A stretch of 22,947 bases of DNA from positions 1 to 22,947 of the forward strand of contig USSZ01000016.1 in NCBI GenBank assembly GCA_900557645.1. The letters are read 5' to 3'. Shown here in pieces: positions 6,120-14,351 of this stretch (its first letter is position 1; every line of letters starts with the position of its first letter). The notes below the pieces were generated by a model. It did no database searches. It had not been told where the DNA came from and saw only the letters and a list, made by a program, of their open reading frames with translations. The stretch is from an uncultured Eubacteriales bacterium. Lineage in GTDB: Bacteria; Bacillota; Clostridia; Christensenellales; UBA1242. A program made the translations under genes and the position numbers.

Positions 6120-9100
6120 TTAATACCTCAAAATTGCAGTTTTCATAATATCATCTTCAATTAAATCAATTATATCCACAACACTCTCTTTATTCGTATC
6201 CAACCCTAAATCCTCAAATAAATCAAATAAGCTATCATCTAATTTCCTATGAATTTGTTTGTGAACATTTTCATTATGCTTCCAATCTCGCTTTGTTATT
6301 TCAAATATAATTTTTTTAATACTAATCGACACTTCAGCGATTTTTTCTTCAGCTTGCAAATCACAATTTATTTTTTTATCACGCAAGTTGTTCAAAATAG
6401 CGCCATAGAAAGCTTTTGAATCTGAATCTGATTGTATGATTGATGGGTAATCTTTAGATAAAAATCCTTGTCTGAAATCATCTGCTAAATTTTCCATTTG
6501 AGTTAAATAAGCATCTGCATTTCTAGAAACTTCATATTCTTCCAAAGTTCTTTTTATTTTCTTTGAAAATTCCTCATAAAGAAGTGGATCATCATATCTA
6601 ACTTGTTTTAATTTTGCTTCCACTCTTGTTTTAATGAAATCAGCTTTCGCTTCTTTGGAATCTAACCCATTTAAGACATCTTTCATTCCTTTTTCATCAC
6701 CAATTGAAACAGGATTTACAACAGTAACAACATCTGTTGCATTTACAAAAGTGTTTATTAAGTTTTTCATGCCATCTTCATATTTTCCAAAGTCTTCCAC
6801 TGGATCATAACGACATGCAACAGCATCTCTTAATTTCTTATAAAACAGCCATTTATCTTTATAAAATTCAATTTTATTATAACCAACTTCTTTAAATATT
6901 GACCTATTTGATAATGCTAAAAATAAAAGTTTTTCAAATGCTTTTAAATTTTCATAAAATTCTTTTCTCGTTTCTTCATTTTTTAAACTTTCTTGCCATT
7001 CATTACTTGTTGCATTTTTAGATAAAGAGAACATTTCTTCAATTTTCTTGTATGCTTCTTCTAACTTGTTTTTTTCATCAACCGGCCCAAAAATAGCATC
7101 TTCTATATCTTCTTTATTAAATTCATTAAATCCAGACTCAGCATCATCATACATATCTATTGCTTGATTTAATTTTCCAAAGATACCCCAATAATCAACT
7201 ATAAGACCAAAATCTTTATTTTTATATACTCTGTTAACTCTTGCAATCGCTTGTAATAATGAATGTTGTTGAATTGGCTTATCTATATACAAAACGCCTG
7301 CAACAGGGGCATCAAAACCTGTCAATAGTTTATCTTTCACTATAAGCAAATTTATATCTCCTTCTGGATTTTTAAATCTACCCGTAATTGATTCATCATA
7401 TTGTTCATCATTTCCTGCGAATAATGGTTCAACATATTTTTTATGGTATTCTCTTATCTTTTTCAAAGCATTTGTTGTTATATCATTTTCATCTTCGTCT
7501 TTATCTCCAAAAGAAATACAAACAGCTGGGTGAATATCATCGTTTCCGTTCTGTTTTATGATTTCAAACATTTCCACAGCTGAAGCTCTTGACGAGCAAG
7601 CAACAATCGCTTTTAATCCTTTTGGCAAGCAATAATTTCTAAAATGGTCACAAATATCAAAAGCAATCAAATTTAATCTGCTGGAAGCCTCAGCTAATTT
7701 TTTAAATTTGCTATATTTTTCTTTTAAAACTTTTTTTTGTTCTTCGCTCAAGCCGTCAGTTAAACTGTCAAAATAGGTGTCAATAGTTTTAGTTGGATCA
7801 TTTTGAACAACTCTACGACCTTCATACACCAAAGGCACAGTAATACCATCTTCTATAGCACTTCGCATTGTATAACTATGAATAGGATCACCAAATTGCT
7901 TGTAAGTATTTTTATCCTTTTTTGCAATTAATGGAGTCCCAGTAAATGCAATCATTTTTGAATTTGGCAAAACTTCTTTCATATAATTATACATTCCGCC
8001 ATAATTACTTCTATGTGCTTCATCAATTAAGACATAAATGTTATCACTGCTTTTTTCAATATATTTGTTTTTTATAACCGTTTCAAACTTATTTATAAGT
8101 GTTGTAATAATAACCTTACTTTTATCTTGCAATAATGCTTTAAGACCTTTACCAGTCCCTGCTCTAGATGGATTCATAGCAGTATTTGCAAAGTTGTCCT
8201 TTATTTGTTTGTCAAGATCAATTCTATCAGTAACAATTATAAATCTAGGATTGTCTGTTGCCTTTTCTTTCATAATCTTTTTTACAAGCATAACCATAGT
8301 TAAAGATTTACCACTACCTTGCGTGTGCCATATAACGCCACCATCAGAATCTGAATTATCAACACCATTAATTCTATCCATCGCATGTTTAACTGCAAAA
8401 AATTGTTGATGTCTAGCAACTTTTTTTATATTGCTATCAAAAATAATAAAATTTTGAACAATATCTAAAAATCTTTTTTGTGATAACATTGACACTGCAA
8501 TTCTGTCTTGCTCTAAAATTTGACCATCGGGAGAAACTTTCTCGCAAATTCCTTTTTGCCAAGAAATAGTATCTTTATCTTCTCGCCACTCAACAAAGAA
8601 ATCAGCACCAGTCCCACTAGTCCCATATTTAACACTATTAGGATTTACAGCAAAAACAAGTTGACTAAACTTAAATAATTGCTGTATATAGTCTGGCATC
8701 ATATTTCGAACATTTTGCTTTATTCCTTCTTTAATATCAACTGAAGATTTTTTACATTCAATCACTACCAAAGGCATTCCATTAACTAAAAGAACAATAT
8801 CAGGTCTAGCATATTGTCCATTTGTTCTTTCAACTGAAAATTCTTCCGTAACTTGCCAAATATTATTTTCAGGGTGGTCAAAATCAATATAATGCAAATC
8901 GAAAGATTGAACGCATGGAGAATCTTTATCTATTGTAATTCTTTCTTCAACACTAATGCCCAAAGTTAACAAGTTGTAAATTTCTTTACTTGCCATAGCA
9001 AGTCCTTGCACAAGAGAAACATCGATTGCTCTTACAGCTTTTGAAATTGACTCGCCTGAAAAACGATAGTTGTTATTTTTATATTTATAAGTTTGCATAT

Positions 9101-9263
9101 TTAAAAACTTGACAAGTTCATCTTCAAACAACACATTACTCAACTTGCCACGCTTTTCTTCAGCTTCACTTCTAGACACATACTTAAATCCAAGTTTTTC
9201 TAGGACTTTAATAAGCCTATCTTGACACTCGGGCCTTTCATTAAAAATTGTATGACTTACCAT
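6120..9263 (-). CDS. hsdR: Type I restriction enzyme, endonuclease/translocase subunit R
   Basis: The motor and nuclease subunit of the R2M2S complex, which pulls in DNA with ATP and cuts it far from the unmethylated site. I choose the ATG at 9263 (1047 residues) because it follows AAAGGAG at good spacing and does not overlap the previous gene; an in-frame ATG at 9314 adds 17 residues but lacks such a site. Motifs in this numbering: PD-(D/E)xK nuclease at D155 and E169-C-K171; Walker A QGSGKS at 315-320; DEAH at 414-417; TGTP at 441-444; a second RecA domain with LLIVKDKLLTGFDAP and the QAIARVNR box. The C-terminal 250 residues are helical, as in subunits that bind the methylase core. No frameshift or missing motif, so it looks functional. 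Confidence 0.95.
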   Translation of the reverse strand: MVSHTIFNERPECQDRLIKVLEKLGFKYVSRSEAEEKRGKLSNVLFEDELVKFLNMQTYKYKNNNYRFSGESISKAVRAIDVSLVQGLAMASKEIYNLLTLGISVEERITIDKDSPCVQSFDLHYIDFDHPENNIWQVTEEFSVERTNGQYARPDIVLLVNGMPLVVIECKKSSVDIKEGIKQNVRNMMPDYIQQLFKFSQLVFAVNPNSVKYGTSGTGADFFVEWREDKDTISWQKGICEKVSPDGQILEQDRIAVSMLSQKRFLDIVQNFIIFDSNIKKVARHQQFFAVKHAMDRINGVDNSDSDGGVIWHTQGSGKSLTMVMLVKKIMKEKATDNPRFIIVTDRIDLDKQIKDNFANTAMNPSRAGTGKGLKALLQDKSKVIITTLINKFETVIKNKYIEKSSDNIYVLIDEAHRSNYGGMYNYMKEVLPNSKMIAFTGTPLIAKKDKNTYKQFGDPIHSYTMRSAIEDGITVPLVYEGRRVVQNDPTKTIDTYFDSLTDGLSEEQKKVLKEKYSKFKKLAEASSRLNLIAFDICDHFRNYCLPKGLKAIVACSSRASAVEMFEIIKQNGNDDIHPAVCISFGDKDEDENDITTNALKKIREYHKKYVEPLFAGNDEQYDESITGRFKNPEGDINLLIVKDKLLTGFDAPVAGVLYIDKPIQQHSLLQAIARVNRVYKNKDFGLIVDYWGIFGKLNQAIDMYDDAESGFNEFNKEDIEDAIFGPVDEKNKLEEAYKKIEEMFSLSKNATSNEWQESLKNEETRKEFYENLKAFEKLLFLALSNRSIFKEVGYNKIEFYKDKWLFYKKLRDAVACRYDPVEDFGKYEDGMKNLINTFVNATDVVTVVNPVSIGDEKGMKDVLNGLDSKEAKADFIKTRVEAKLKQVRYDDPLLYEEFSKKIKRTLEEYEVSRNADAYLTQMENLADDFRQGFLSKDYPSIIQSDSDSKAFYGAILNNLRDKKINCDLQAEEKIAEVSISIKKIIFEITKRDWKHNENVHKQIHRKLDDSLFDLFEDLGLDTNKESVVDIIDLIEDDIMKTAILRY

Positions 9264-9274
9264 GATTTTCTCCT

Positions 9275-9613
9275 TTAGCATAATATTTGAATATTTTTGT
9301 TGTTTTTGTTCCAAACTTCAAAAAATTTTTCTTTGTGTTCTAATAAATATTCTTGCAAAATTTTCACATCTTTTCTACTATCAAAAGGTTCCACCTGTAA
9401 TGTATCTAGCCATATTCTAGCATTTCTATTACCATTTACAAAAATATGTGCATGTGGTCGAAACTCTCTATCCGCAGTTGCATTGTCAATATAAATCACT
9501 ATTTTGTTATTGAACTTTGGAGATATACCATCAAGAATAACTCTTTCCCTAATTTCATAATATCCACCAAAAGTTTTAAAGATTAACTTAGTAAATTCTT
9601 TTTCAAAATCCAT
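9275..9613 (-). CDS. DUF4160-like small protein in the hsd operon
   Basis: A 112-residue protein between hsdS and hsdR. The core 'RPHAHIFVNGNRNARIWLD' (residues 52-70) and the end 'LLEHKEKFFEVWNK' resemble the DUF4160 pattern: an H-x-H strand, a small beta sheet, then a helix ending in W-N. The ATG follows the hsdS stop by three bases and has only a weak upstream AGG, so translation is probably coupled. DUF4160 proteins are small and often sit in toxin-antitoxin or mobile contexts; no activity is known to me. The placement inside the operon suggests an accessory to the restriction complex. Confidence 0.55.
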   Translation of the reverse strand: MDFEKEFTKLIFKTFGGYYEIRERVILDGISPKFNNKIVIYIDNATADREFRPHAHIFVNGNRNARIWLDTLQVEPFDSRKDVKILQEYLLEHKEKFFEVWNKNNKNIQILC

Positions 9614-9616
9614 AAT

Positions 9617-10891
9617 CTAGCAAACCCTTACAATACCAGTTAATAAAAGTTGCATAAGTGCTTTTTGTTGTAACTTATATTGTTCTAATAATTTTTGTTG
9701 TAGTAATATATTTTTATCCAGAAAACTTAACCATTCAGCTATTTCTAATTGTTTTTCTAATTCAATAAAAGGAATTAACAACTTTTCTAAAGCATTGCTT
9801 TTTATACCATTTTGAGAACTTCCTTCAGAGTACAAATCTTTTGTTTTATTAAAATAATCACTAAGAAAAACTTGTTTTAAAAAATTTGAATTTAAATTTA
9901 TTTCATCACACAAAAAACCGTAAAATCCTGTTGACAATATATAATTATCTTCTAAATTCTTATTTGCTTTTATTACTTTAATACTATTCGTCATTTTAGC
10001 AAACCATACTGAGTTCTCTAATGGTTTCATTTGTGCTCGACTTGGTCTATTTTCATAAGTAACTACATCCTCAATTAAAACAATTTCATCTTGAATAATA
10101 GAACTTGTTGATAAGTAATTTTTTGTGCCATCATATTTTTGCAACTCTTTAGGTTTAATTTCTCTTAAATAATTTTTATTTAATGCTTCTTGAATAGAAA
10201 TAGTTTCATATTCTCCATTAAAAACCCTTTGCATAAGGGCTTTCTTTTGAACTTTTAATTTATCAACAAGTTGTTCTTGCAATTCAACTTGCCTAGTCGC
10301 ACAATCTAAAATCTCCGCAATTTTCTGTTGTTCGGATTTTGTTGGTAAATTTATAAGAACTTGTGACAATAACTCTCCATTTGTAAGTGCTCTTGTCGTA
10401 TAAGAACTTTTTTTAGTGATTTCATTTCTCATAAAATCTAAAGAATAACAATATTGGTTATATTCATTTACTATTAAGTTGCTTATAGGTCTTCCTCTTA
10501 AAACAAATCCACTAAAAACACAATCTTTAATATCTTCTAATAAAACAGAAGTAAGCCCAATTTCATTAATAGTTTCTGAGGTTCGAGTAAAGAAAACATC
10601 ACCTTTTTTAGCACTATAATTTTCTATCTCATTTTTATTTAATGTCACTTTACCTTTTACATCTTTTAATTTTAAACCTCTTTTTCCCCAAACATCGGTA
10701 TAGTTTATTATGGGTGTTCCTTTCCCAAATGCACTTTTTTCTTTATTTAAACCATTTTTAAAAATAAAAATATTTTTAAGAGTGTTTTCTTCCCACTCAA
10801 CAGGGCAAATTCCAACGGGTGTTTTTTTATAACCCGCTGGCACAATCCCTTTATTTATTAACTCTATCCTTTCTTTAATCTCTTGTTTCAT
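9617..10891 (-). CDS. hsdS: Type I restriction enzyme specificity subunit S
   Basis: A 424-residue full-length S subunit that chooses the split DNA target for both methylation and cutting. It has two target-recognition domains (about 15-190 and 235-390), each followed by a long helical spacer. The two spacer ends repeat each other: KVQKKALMQRVFNGE near 215-229 and KLQQKALMQLLLTG near 405-420. The first domain begins with the usual 'PVGICPVEWEENTLKN' lead. It follows a 203-residue membrane-anchored gene by nine bases. No inverted partial copy of the gene is present elsewhere in the window, so there is no sign of recombination-driven shuffling; the half-size S-like gene at 13129 is unrelated at sequence level. 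Confidence 0.93.
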   Translation of the reverse strand: MKQEIKERIELINKGIVPAGYKKTPVGICPVEWEENTLKNIFIFKNGLNKEKSAFGKGTPIINYTDVWGKRGLKLKDVKGKVTLNKNEIENYSAKKGDVFFTRTSETINEIGLTSVLLEDIKDCVFSGFVLRGRPISNLIVNEYNQYCYSLDFMRNEITKKSSYTTRALTNGELLSQVLINLPTKSEQQKIAEILDCATRQVELQEQLVDKLKVQKKALMQRVFNGEYETISIQEALNKNYLREIKPKELQKYDGTKNYLSTSSIIQDEIVLIEDVVTYENRPSRAQMKPLENSVWFAKMTNSIKVIKANKNLEDNYILSTGFYGFLCDEINLNSNFLKQVFLSDYFNKTKDLYSEGSSQNGIKSNALEKLLIPFIELEKQLEIAEWLSFLDKNILLQQKLLEQYKLQQKALMQLLLTGIVRVC

Positions 10892-10900
10892 AAATTATTC

Positions 10901-11512
10901 CTAATTATTTTTATTGCTTGGACTGTTATTTTTTTGAGTACCAAATTTTTCTGCTATTTCTAATAATTTATTTATTCCATTTGGTTCTTCTAACATTTTC
11001 ATTACTATTTGTAAACCTATTTGATCTTCTGCTTTTAATTGAGCAGTGTGTGGTTGTATATTTGATTGTATTGTATTTTGTAATTGTGCCTTTCGTAATA
11101 ACATTTCCTCTTGAAGCTGTGAAGATAAGCCCTGTGGGAAATAAAAATCCTTTATTTTATCCCAATTAAGTTTTTTATATCCTATAACTTTTGCCATTTC
11201 TTCAAGTAGTTTTAATTGTTTATCTTGTAAAATATTAGGTTTTTTAGGGTTTTCTGCAGCTCTATTTGCTTCTTTCTTAAATTCTTGCCATGCTTCAATT
11301 ACTGCCGGATTATCATAATAAACTACTTCAATGTTATTTAAAGCATTTACACTTTCTTTTAAATGTATAGCATATCTATAAGCCATTAATGTTTTGAATA
11401 TCTCTCTTTTTGCATTTTTCTTTTCAGATTTTTTTTGGCAAATTATTGTAATAATAGTTGCTAATAATCCTGAAATCAATGATGTGGATACAACTAATAA
11501 AATTTCTCCCAT
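10901..11512 (-). CDS. Membrane-anchored protein of the hsd operon (DUF6680-like)
   Basis: A 203-residue protein with one N-terminal transmembrane helix (residues 3-25, hydrophobic LLVVSTSLISGLLATIITII) followed by Lys-rich positive residues, so the body is cytoplasmic. The remainder is helical, with 'FKTLMAYRYAIHLKESVNALN' and 'VIEAWQEFKKEA' segments and a Gln-rich part. It resembles the DUF6680 family in layout, which I state tentatively. It has its own AAGGAG site and lies between hsdM and hsdS with gaps of about ten bases. A membrane tether inside a type I operon is unusual and might place the enzyme at the envelope. Confidence 0.55.
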   Translation of the reverse strand: MGEILLVVSTSLISGLLATIITIICQKKSEKKNAKREIFKTLMAYRYAIHLKESVNALNNIEVVYYDNPAVIEAWQEFKKEANRAAENPKKPNILQDKQLKLLEEMAKVIGYKKLNWDKIKDFYFPQGLSSQLQEEMLLRKAQLQNTIQSNIQPHTAQLKAEDQIGLQIVMKMLEEPNGINKLLEIAEKFGTQKNNSPSNKNN

Positions 11513-11522
11513 ATTTTTCTCC

Positions 11523-13127
11523 TTAATTTAACCCTAAATTTTTTAAATACTCAGCAAGTTGTTTATCAACTTCTGCGAGTTCGACTTTTATATTTTCAAT
11601 TTCTTTATTAACTTGATCCAAATCAATAATTGGTTCTTCTTCAAAAGTGTCAACATATCTTGGAATGTTTAAGTTATAGTCGTTTTCTTTAATTTCTTCT
11701 AAAGTTGCAATGTGACTATATTTTTCTTTTTCTGCCTTATCATAATTGCCACTTCTATATGCTTTATAAGTTTCTACAATTTTATCAATATCTTCTTTTC
11801 TTAATTGATTTTTTGCTTTGACTTTTTTACACTCTTTTGACGCATCAATAAACAAAACATCCGTGTTTTCTTTTTGTTTTCTGAAAACAATTATTGCAGC
11901 AGGTATGCTTGTCCCATAGAAAAGGTTTTCAGGCAAACCAATTACGGCGTCAATTAAGTTTTTATCTACTATAGATTTTCTAATTTGCCCTTCACTTGCC
12001 CCTCTAAATAAAACACCATGTGGTGCAACTGCAGCAACTCTTCCGTCTCCACTCATACTATAAATCATGTGAAGTAGGAAAGCCCAATCTCCTTTGCTTT
12101 GTGGGGGAACACCTAAATCAAAACGATGCCATCTATCAAGCCCTGCTTCCATTTTAAATTCAACTTTTTTCTTATTGCTATTTGTATCATCGCTATCGTC
12201 AACTACAACTTCTCCACCTGGATTAAATCCAATTGCCCATTTATCCAAACTAAAAGGCATATTTGCAACAATACAATCAAATTTCATTAAATTGCCATCA
12301 CTATCCAAAAACTGTGGATTTGAAAGGGTGTCACCCCATGCGATTTTAGCATCTTTAATATCATGCAAAAACATATTCATTTTTGCCATTGAAATTGAAC
12401 TGTTGTTTTTTTCTTGTCCATAAATTGAAACATTTTCAAACCCAGCCTTTTTTGCCGCTCTTATAAGTAGCGAACCAGAACCACAAGTTGGGTCGTAAAC
12501 TCTGTCCCCGCGTTTTGGCTCAACTATATTAGCCATTATTTCACTTACTTCTTGTGGCGTATAGAAAGAGCCTGCTTTTTTGCCAGCCATTGTAGCAAAT
12601 TCGCCAATCATATATTCATAAGCATCACCAATAACATCTGCAGGGACTTCATTTTCTTTTGTTTCAATCATGCTAGGTCTTAAATCAAGAGTTGAAAAAT
12701 CCTGAAGTAATTCACGCAAAATTGGATTTTTCTGTTCTTTTGTTCCAAGATTTGCTTGACTATTAAAGTCAATGCCTCTAAAAATTCCCGATAATATAGG
12801 ATTTAATTCTTCAATTTTTGTTAAAGCTTGGCTGATTATTGCACCAATATCAATATTGTTTTTATTTTTTAATAAATAATCAAAAGTACATTCATCTTCC
12901 AAAACAAAAGAAAGATTTTTTATTTGTCTTTCAAGTCTTATACCTTCATATTCTTTTTTTAATTCGTCAACATTTTCTTTAAAGGTGTCACTTAAATATT
13001 TCACAAATAACATTGACAAAACATAATCTTTATAATTTGATGCGTCAATATTATCCCTAAAAGTGTCCGCTGCTGCCCATAAAGTTTTTTTAATATCTTC
13101 TTTAGTTGTTTTCTTAAGATTTGTCAT
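11523..13127 (-). CDS. hsdM: Type I restriction enzyme methylase subunit M
   Basis: A 534-residue N6-adenine DNA methyltransferase that modifies the target with HsdS and is a core of the restriction complex. The N-terminal HsdM helical domain (residues 1-150) is followed by the catalytic domain: FYTP at 188-191, the AdoMet motif DPTCGSG at 212-218, and the catalytic NMPF at 289-292. NPPF/Y is the common form of this motif; the Met at the second position is a variant. The start is preceded by an AGGAG inside the end of the upstream gene, only one base away from its stop. The C-terminus carries a Glu/Lys coiled coil. It appears intact. Confidence 0.95.
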   Translation of the reverse strand: MTNLKKTTKEDIKKTLWAAADTFRDNIDASNYKDYVLSMLFVKYLSDTFKENVDELKKEYEGIRLERQIKNLSFVLEDECTFDYLLKNKNNIDIGAIISQALTKIEELNPILSGIFRGIDFNSQANLGTKEQKNPILRELLQDFSTLDLRPSMIETKENEVPADVIGDAYEYMIGEFATMAGKKAGSFYTPQEVSEIMANIVEPKRGDRVYDPTCGSGSLLIRAAKKAGFENVSIYGQEKNNSSISMAKMNMFLHDIKDAKIAWGDTLSNPQFLDSDGNLMKFDCIVANMPFSLDKWAIGFNPGGEVVVDDSDDTNSNKKKVEFKMEAGLDRWHRFDLGVPPQSKGDWAFLLHMIYSMSGDGRVAAVAPHGVLFRGASEGQIRKSIVDKNLIDAVIGLPENLFYGTSIPAAIIVFRKQKENTDVLFIDASKECKKVKAKNQLRKEDIDKIVETYKAYRSGNYDKAEKEKYSHIATLEEIKENDYNLNIPRYVDTFEEEPIIDLDQVNKEIENIKVELAEVDKQLAEYLKNLGLN

Positions 13128-13128
13128 T

Positions 13129-13683
13129 TTATTTTTCTCCTAAATTATTATAAATTTTTTGTTGTGTTATTTTTTGCTTTAATTTTTCCTTTACCATCAA
13201 ATTTTCCATTAGTTGATTTTTCTTTTTATTTAAAAGCCAAACCTCACCGATTATTTTTTGTTTACTTGTATCTATTTCCATTACTTCTATTTGTTCTAGC
13301 ATCTCTCTATTTAAAGCTTTTGAAAATGTACTGTTATTAGTCAATGCATTAAGTTTTTCAAGTTGTTGTTCAATTATGAAAGCCAAATACTTTACATCAA
13401 TCTGTTGAGTTCTTACAATTACTAAATTGTTGCCTAAATATGTTTCTCTATCATCATCATAAATATTTATATACGTTGGATTGTTGCGTTTTATCAAAAT
13501 ATCATTTTTTACAGGTTTAATACAAGTCTTTAAATCAAAATCAATATATGTTGCATTTATTTCAGTTACATTATTTTCTTTTAAGTCTGCTTGTGTAACC
13601 CAAAAATTTTTTTCTACATTTGGTATTTTGTTTTTTATAGGTATTGAAAATAATAATGTACAAATATCTTTTAATTTCATCAT
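13129..13683 (-). CDS. Half-size HsdS-like protein upstream of hsdM
   Basis: A 184-residue protein that reads like one target-recognition domain of an S subunit: 'LKDICTLLFSIP' start, 'WVTQADLKENN', 'KPVKNDILIKRNNPTYI', 'GNNLVIVRTQ', 'YLAFIIEQQLEKLN', 'FSKALNREMLEQIEV', then a helical Lys-rich tail. Its fragment order matches the TRD-spacer order of HsdS. Two ATG codons are adjacent (13683 and 13680); the second has better spacing from AGGAG. Half-S proteins can act as dimers in place of a full S, compete with it or serve as regulators. Because the operon also has a full S, it could give a second specificity or modulate the complex. Confidence 0.7.
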   Translation of the reverse strand: MMKLKDICTLLFSIPIKNKIPNVEKNFWVTQADLKENNVTEINATYIDFDLKTCIKPVKNDILIKRNNPTYINIYDDDRETYLGNNLVIVRTQQIDVKYLAFIIEQQLEKLNALTNNSTFSKALNREMLEQIEVMEIDTSKQKIIGEVWLLNKKKNQLMENLMVKEKLKQKITQQKIYNNLGEK

Positions 13684-13739
13684 AGCTCCTTTATAAAATA
13701 AGAATATAAACTAGGATAATATTCTTAATTATCTATCTT

Positions 13740-13985
13740 TTAAAATCTTGGCAAATTTTCAAGATTATCTCGCTTAATATGATTGCCATCTGTTCTTAAA
13801 TATTCATTATCAACAATATGAATATGGTCACCTACATGAGAATCATAATAAGTATAAGCAATAGAACCATAGGTAAGCCAAATAATCATTTGTTTTTTTG
13901 TATAAACTGATCCATCTTTGCACTTTACTTTTTCTATTACATTATCATTTTCGTCATATCTCACGTGTGTAACATAGTAAGTCAT
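13740..13985 (-). CDS. DUF3892-like protein, first gene of the hsd operon
   Basis: An 81-residue protein with the DUF3892 pattern: an initial 'YVTHVRYDENDNVIEKV' strand pair, a short helix, 'HIHIVDNEYLRTDGN' and a final 'DNLENLPRF'. The ATG follows AAAGGAG. A TATAAT on the minus strand (14008-14013) lies about 23 bp upstream and is a weak promoter candidate. A 56-bp gap separates it from the half-S gene and no terminator lies in it, so it is probably cotranscribed. Such proteins are common beside type I hsd genes and elsewhere; the function is unknown. Confidence 0.7.
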   Translation of the reverse strand: MTYYVTHVRYDENDNVIEKVKCKDGSVYTKKQMIIWLTYGSIAYTYYDSHVGDHIHIVDNEYLRTDGNHIKRDNLENLPRF

Positions 13986-14039
13986 TTCATTTCTCCTTTA
14001 TAAATAAATTATAAAAAGCCTTCAACATATTAAAACTAG

Positions 14040-14068
14040 TTGTGTTTTTAAAAGTTTTATGATATACT
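14040..14068 (+). promoter_or_regulatory. Promoter of the candidate small RNA
   Basis: TTGTGT (14040-14045), 17-bp spacer, extended -10 TGA-TATACT (14061-14068). The -35 is weak but the extended -10 is good. The 15-mer AAGTTTTATGATATA (14052-14066) recurs exactly at 17076-17090 in the uracil-DNA glycosylase promoter. Confidence 0.6.
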
Positions 14069-14074
14069 ATATGT

Positions 14075-14146
14075 GTCGTTAGATAGCATATCTAAGTGAA
14101 GTAACCCTTTTGATACCTAGTATTGAAAGGGTTTTTACTTTTTACA
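14075..14146 (+). ncRNA. Candidate small RNA with a strong terminator
   Basis: Predicted start is seven bases after TATACT. A first hairpin TTAGATA-GCA-TATCTAA (14080-14096) is followed by a 9-base linker, then a terminator of 14 pairs (14103-14116 with 14120-14133, two of them G-T, loop CTA) and a T-run interrupted by AC. The total length is about 65-72 nt and there is no open frame. It is divergent from the hsd operon and points at the 3' end of the PIN-like gene. No known family recognised. The bases 14147-14351 contain only AT-rich tandem blocks (CTATTTAAAAA twice near 14237-14258, and ACGCTATA repeats near 14290). Confidence 0.6.
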
Positions 14147-14351
14147 AACGTATTATATATCAAAAAAATTAAAAAAGCAAGCAAAATCTAAATGTTTTTG
14201 CAAATTTTTGTTACTGTACATTAAAAACTGTTAAAAAACTATTTAAAAACTATTTAAAAAATATTGAAAAATATTAAATTTTCAAAATTACGCTATATAC
14301 GCTATAATAAATACTTTTAATCCTTTTATATAATAAAAAAGTACCCAAAGG

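Noticed and set aside
8038..8409. Plus-strand frame opposite hsdR
   Set aside because: It is the shadow of the conserved helicase region of hsdR.
9264..9314. A longer hsdR start at 9314
   Set aside because: It overlaps the preceding gene and lacks a ribosome site, while the ATG at 9263 has AAAGGAG at good spacing.
14220..14275. AT-rich short tandem units as a CRISPR array or type III antitoxin repeats
   Set aside because: The units are about 11 bp without spacers and are simple A/T runs; no cas gene is present.
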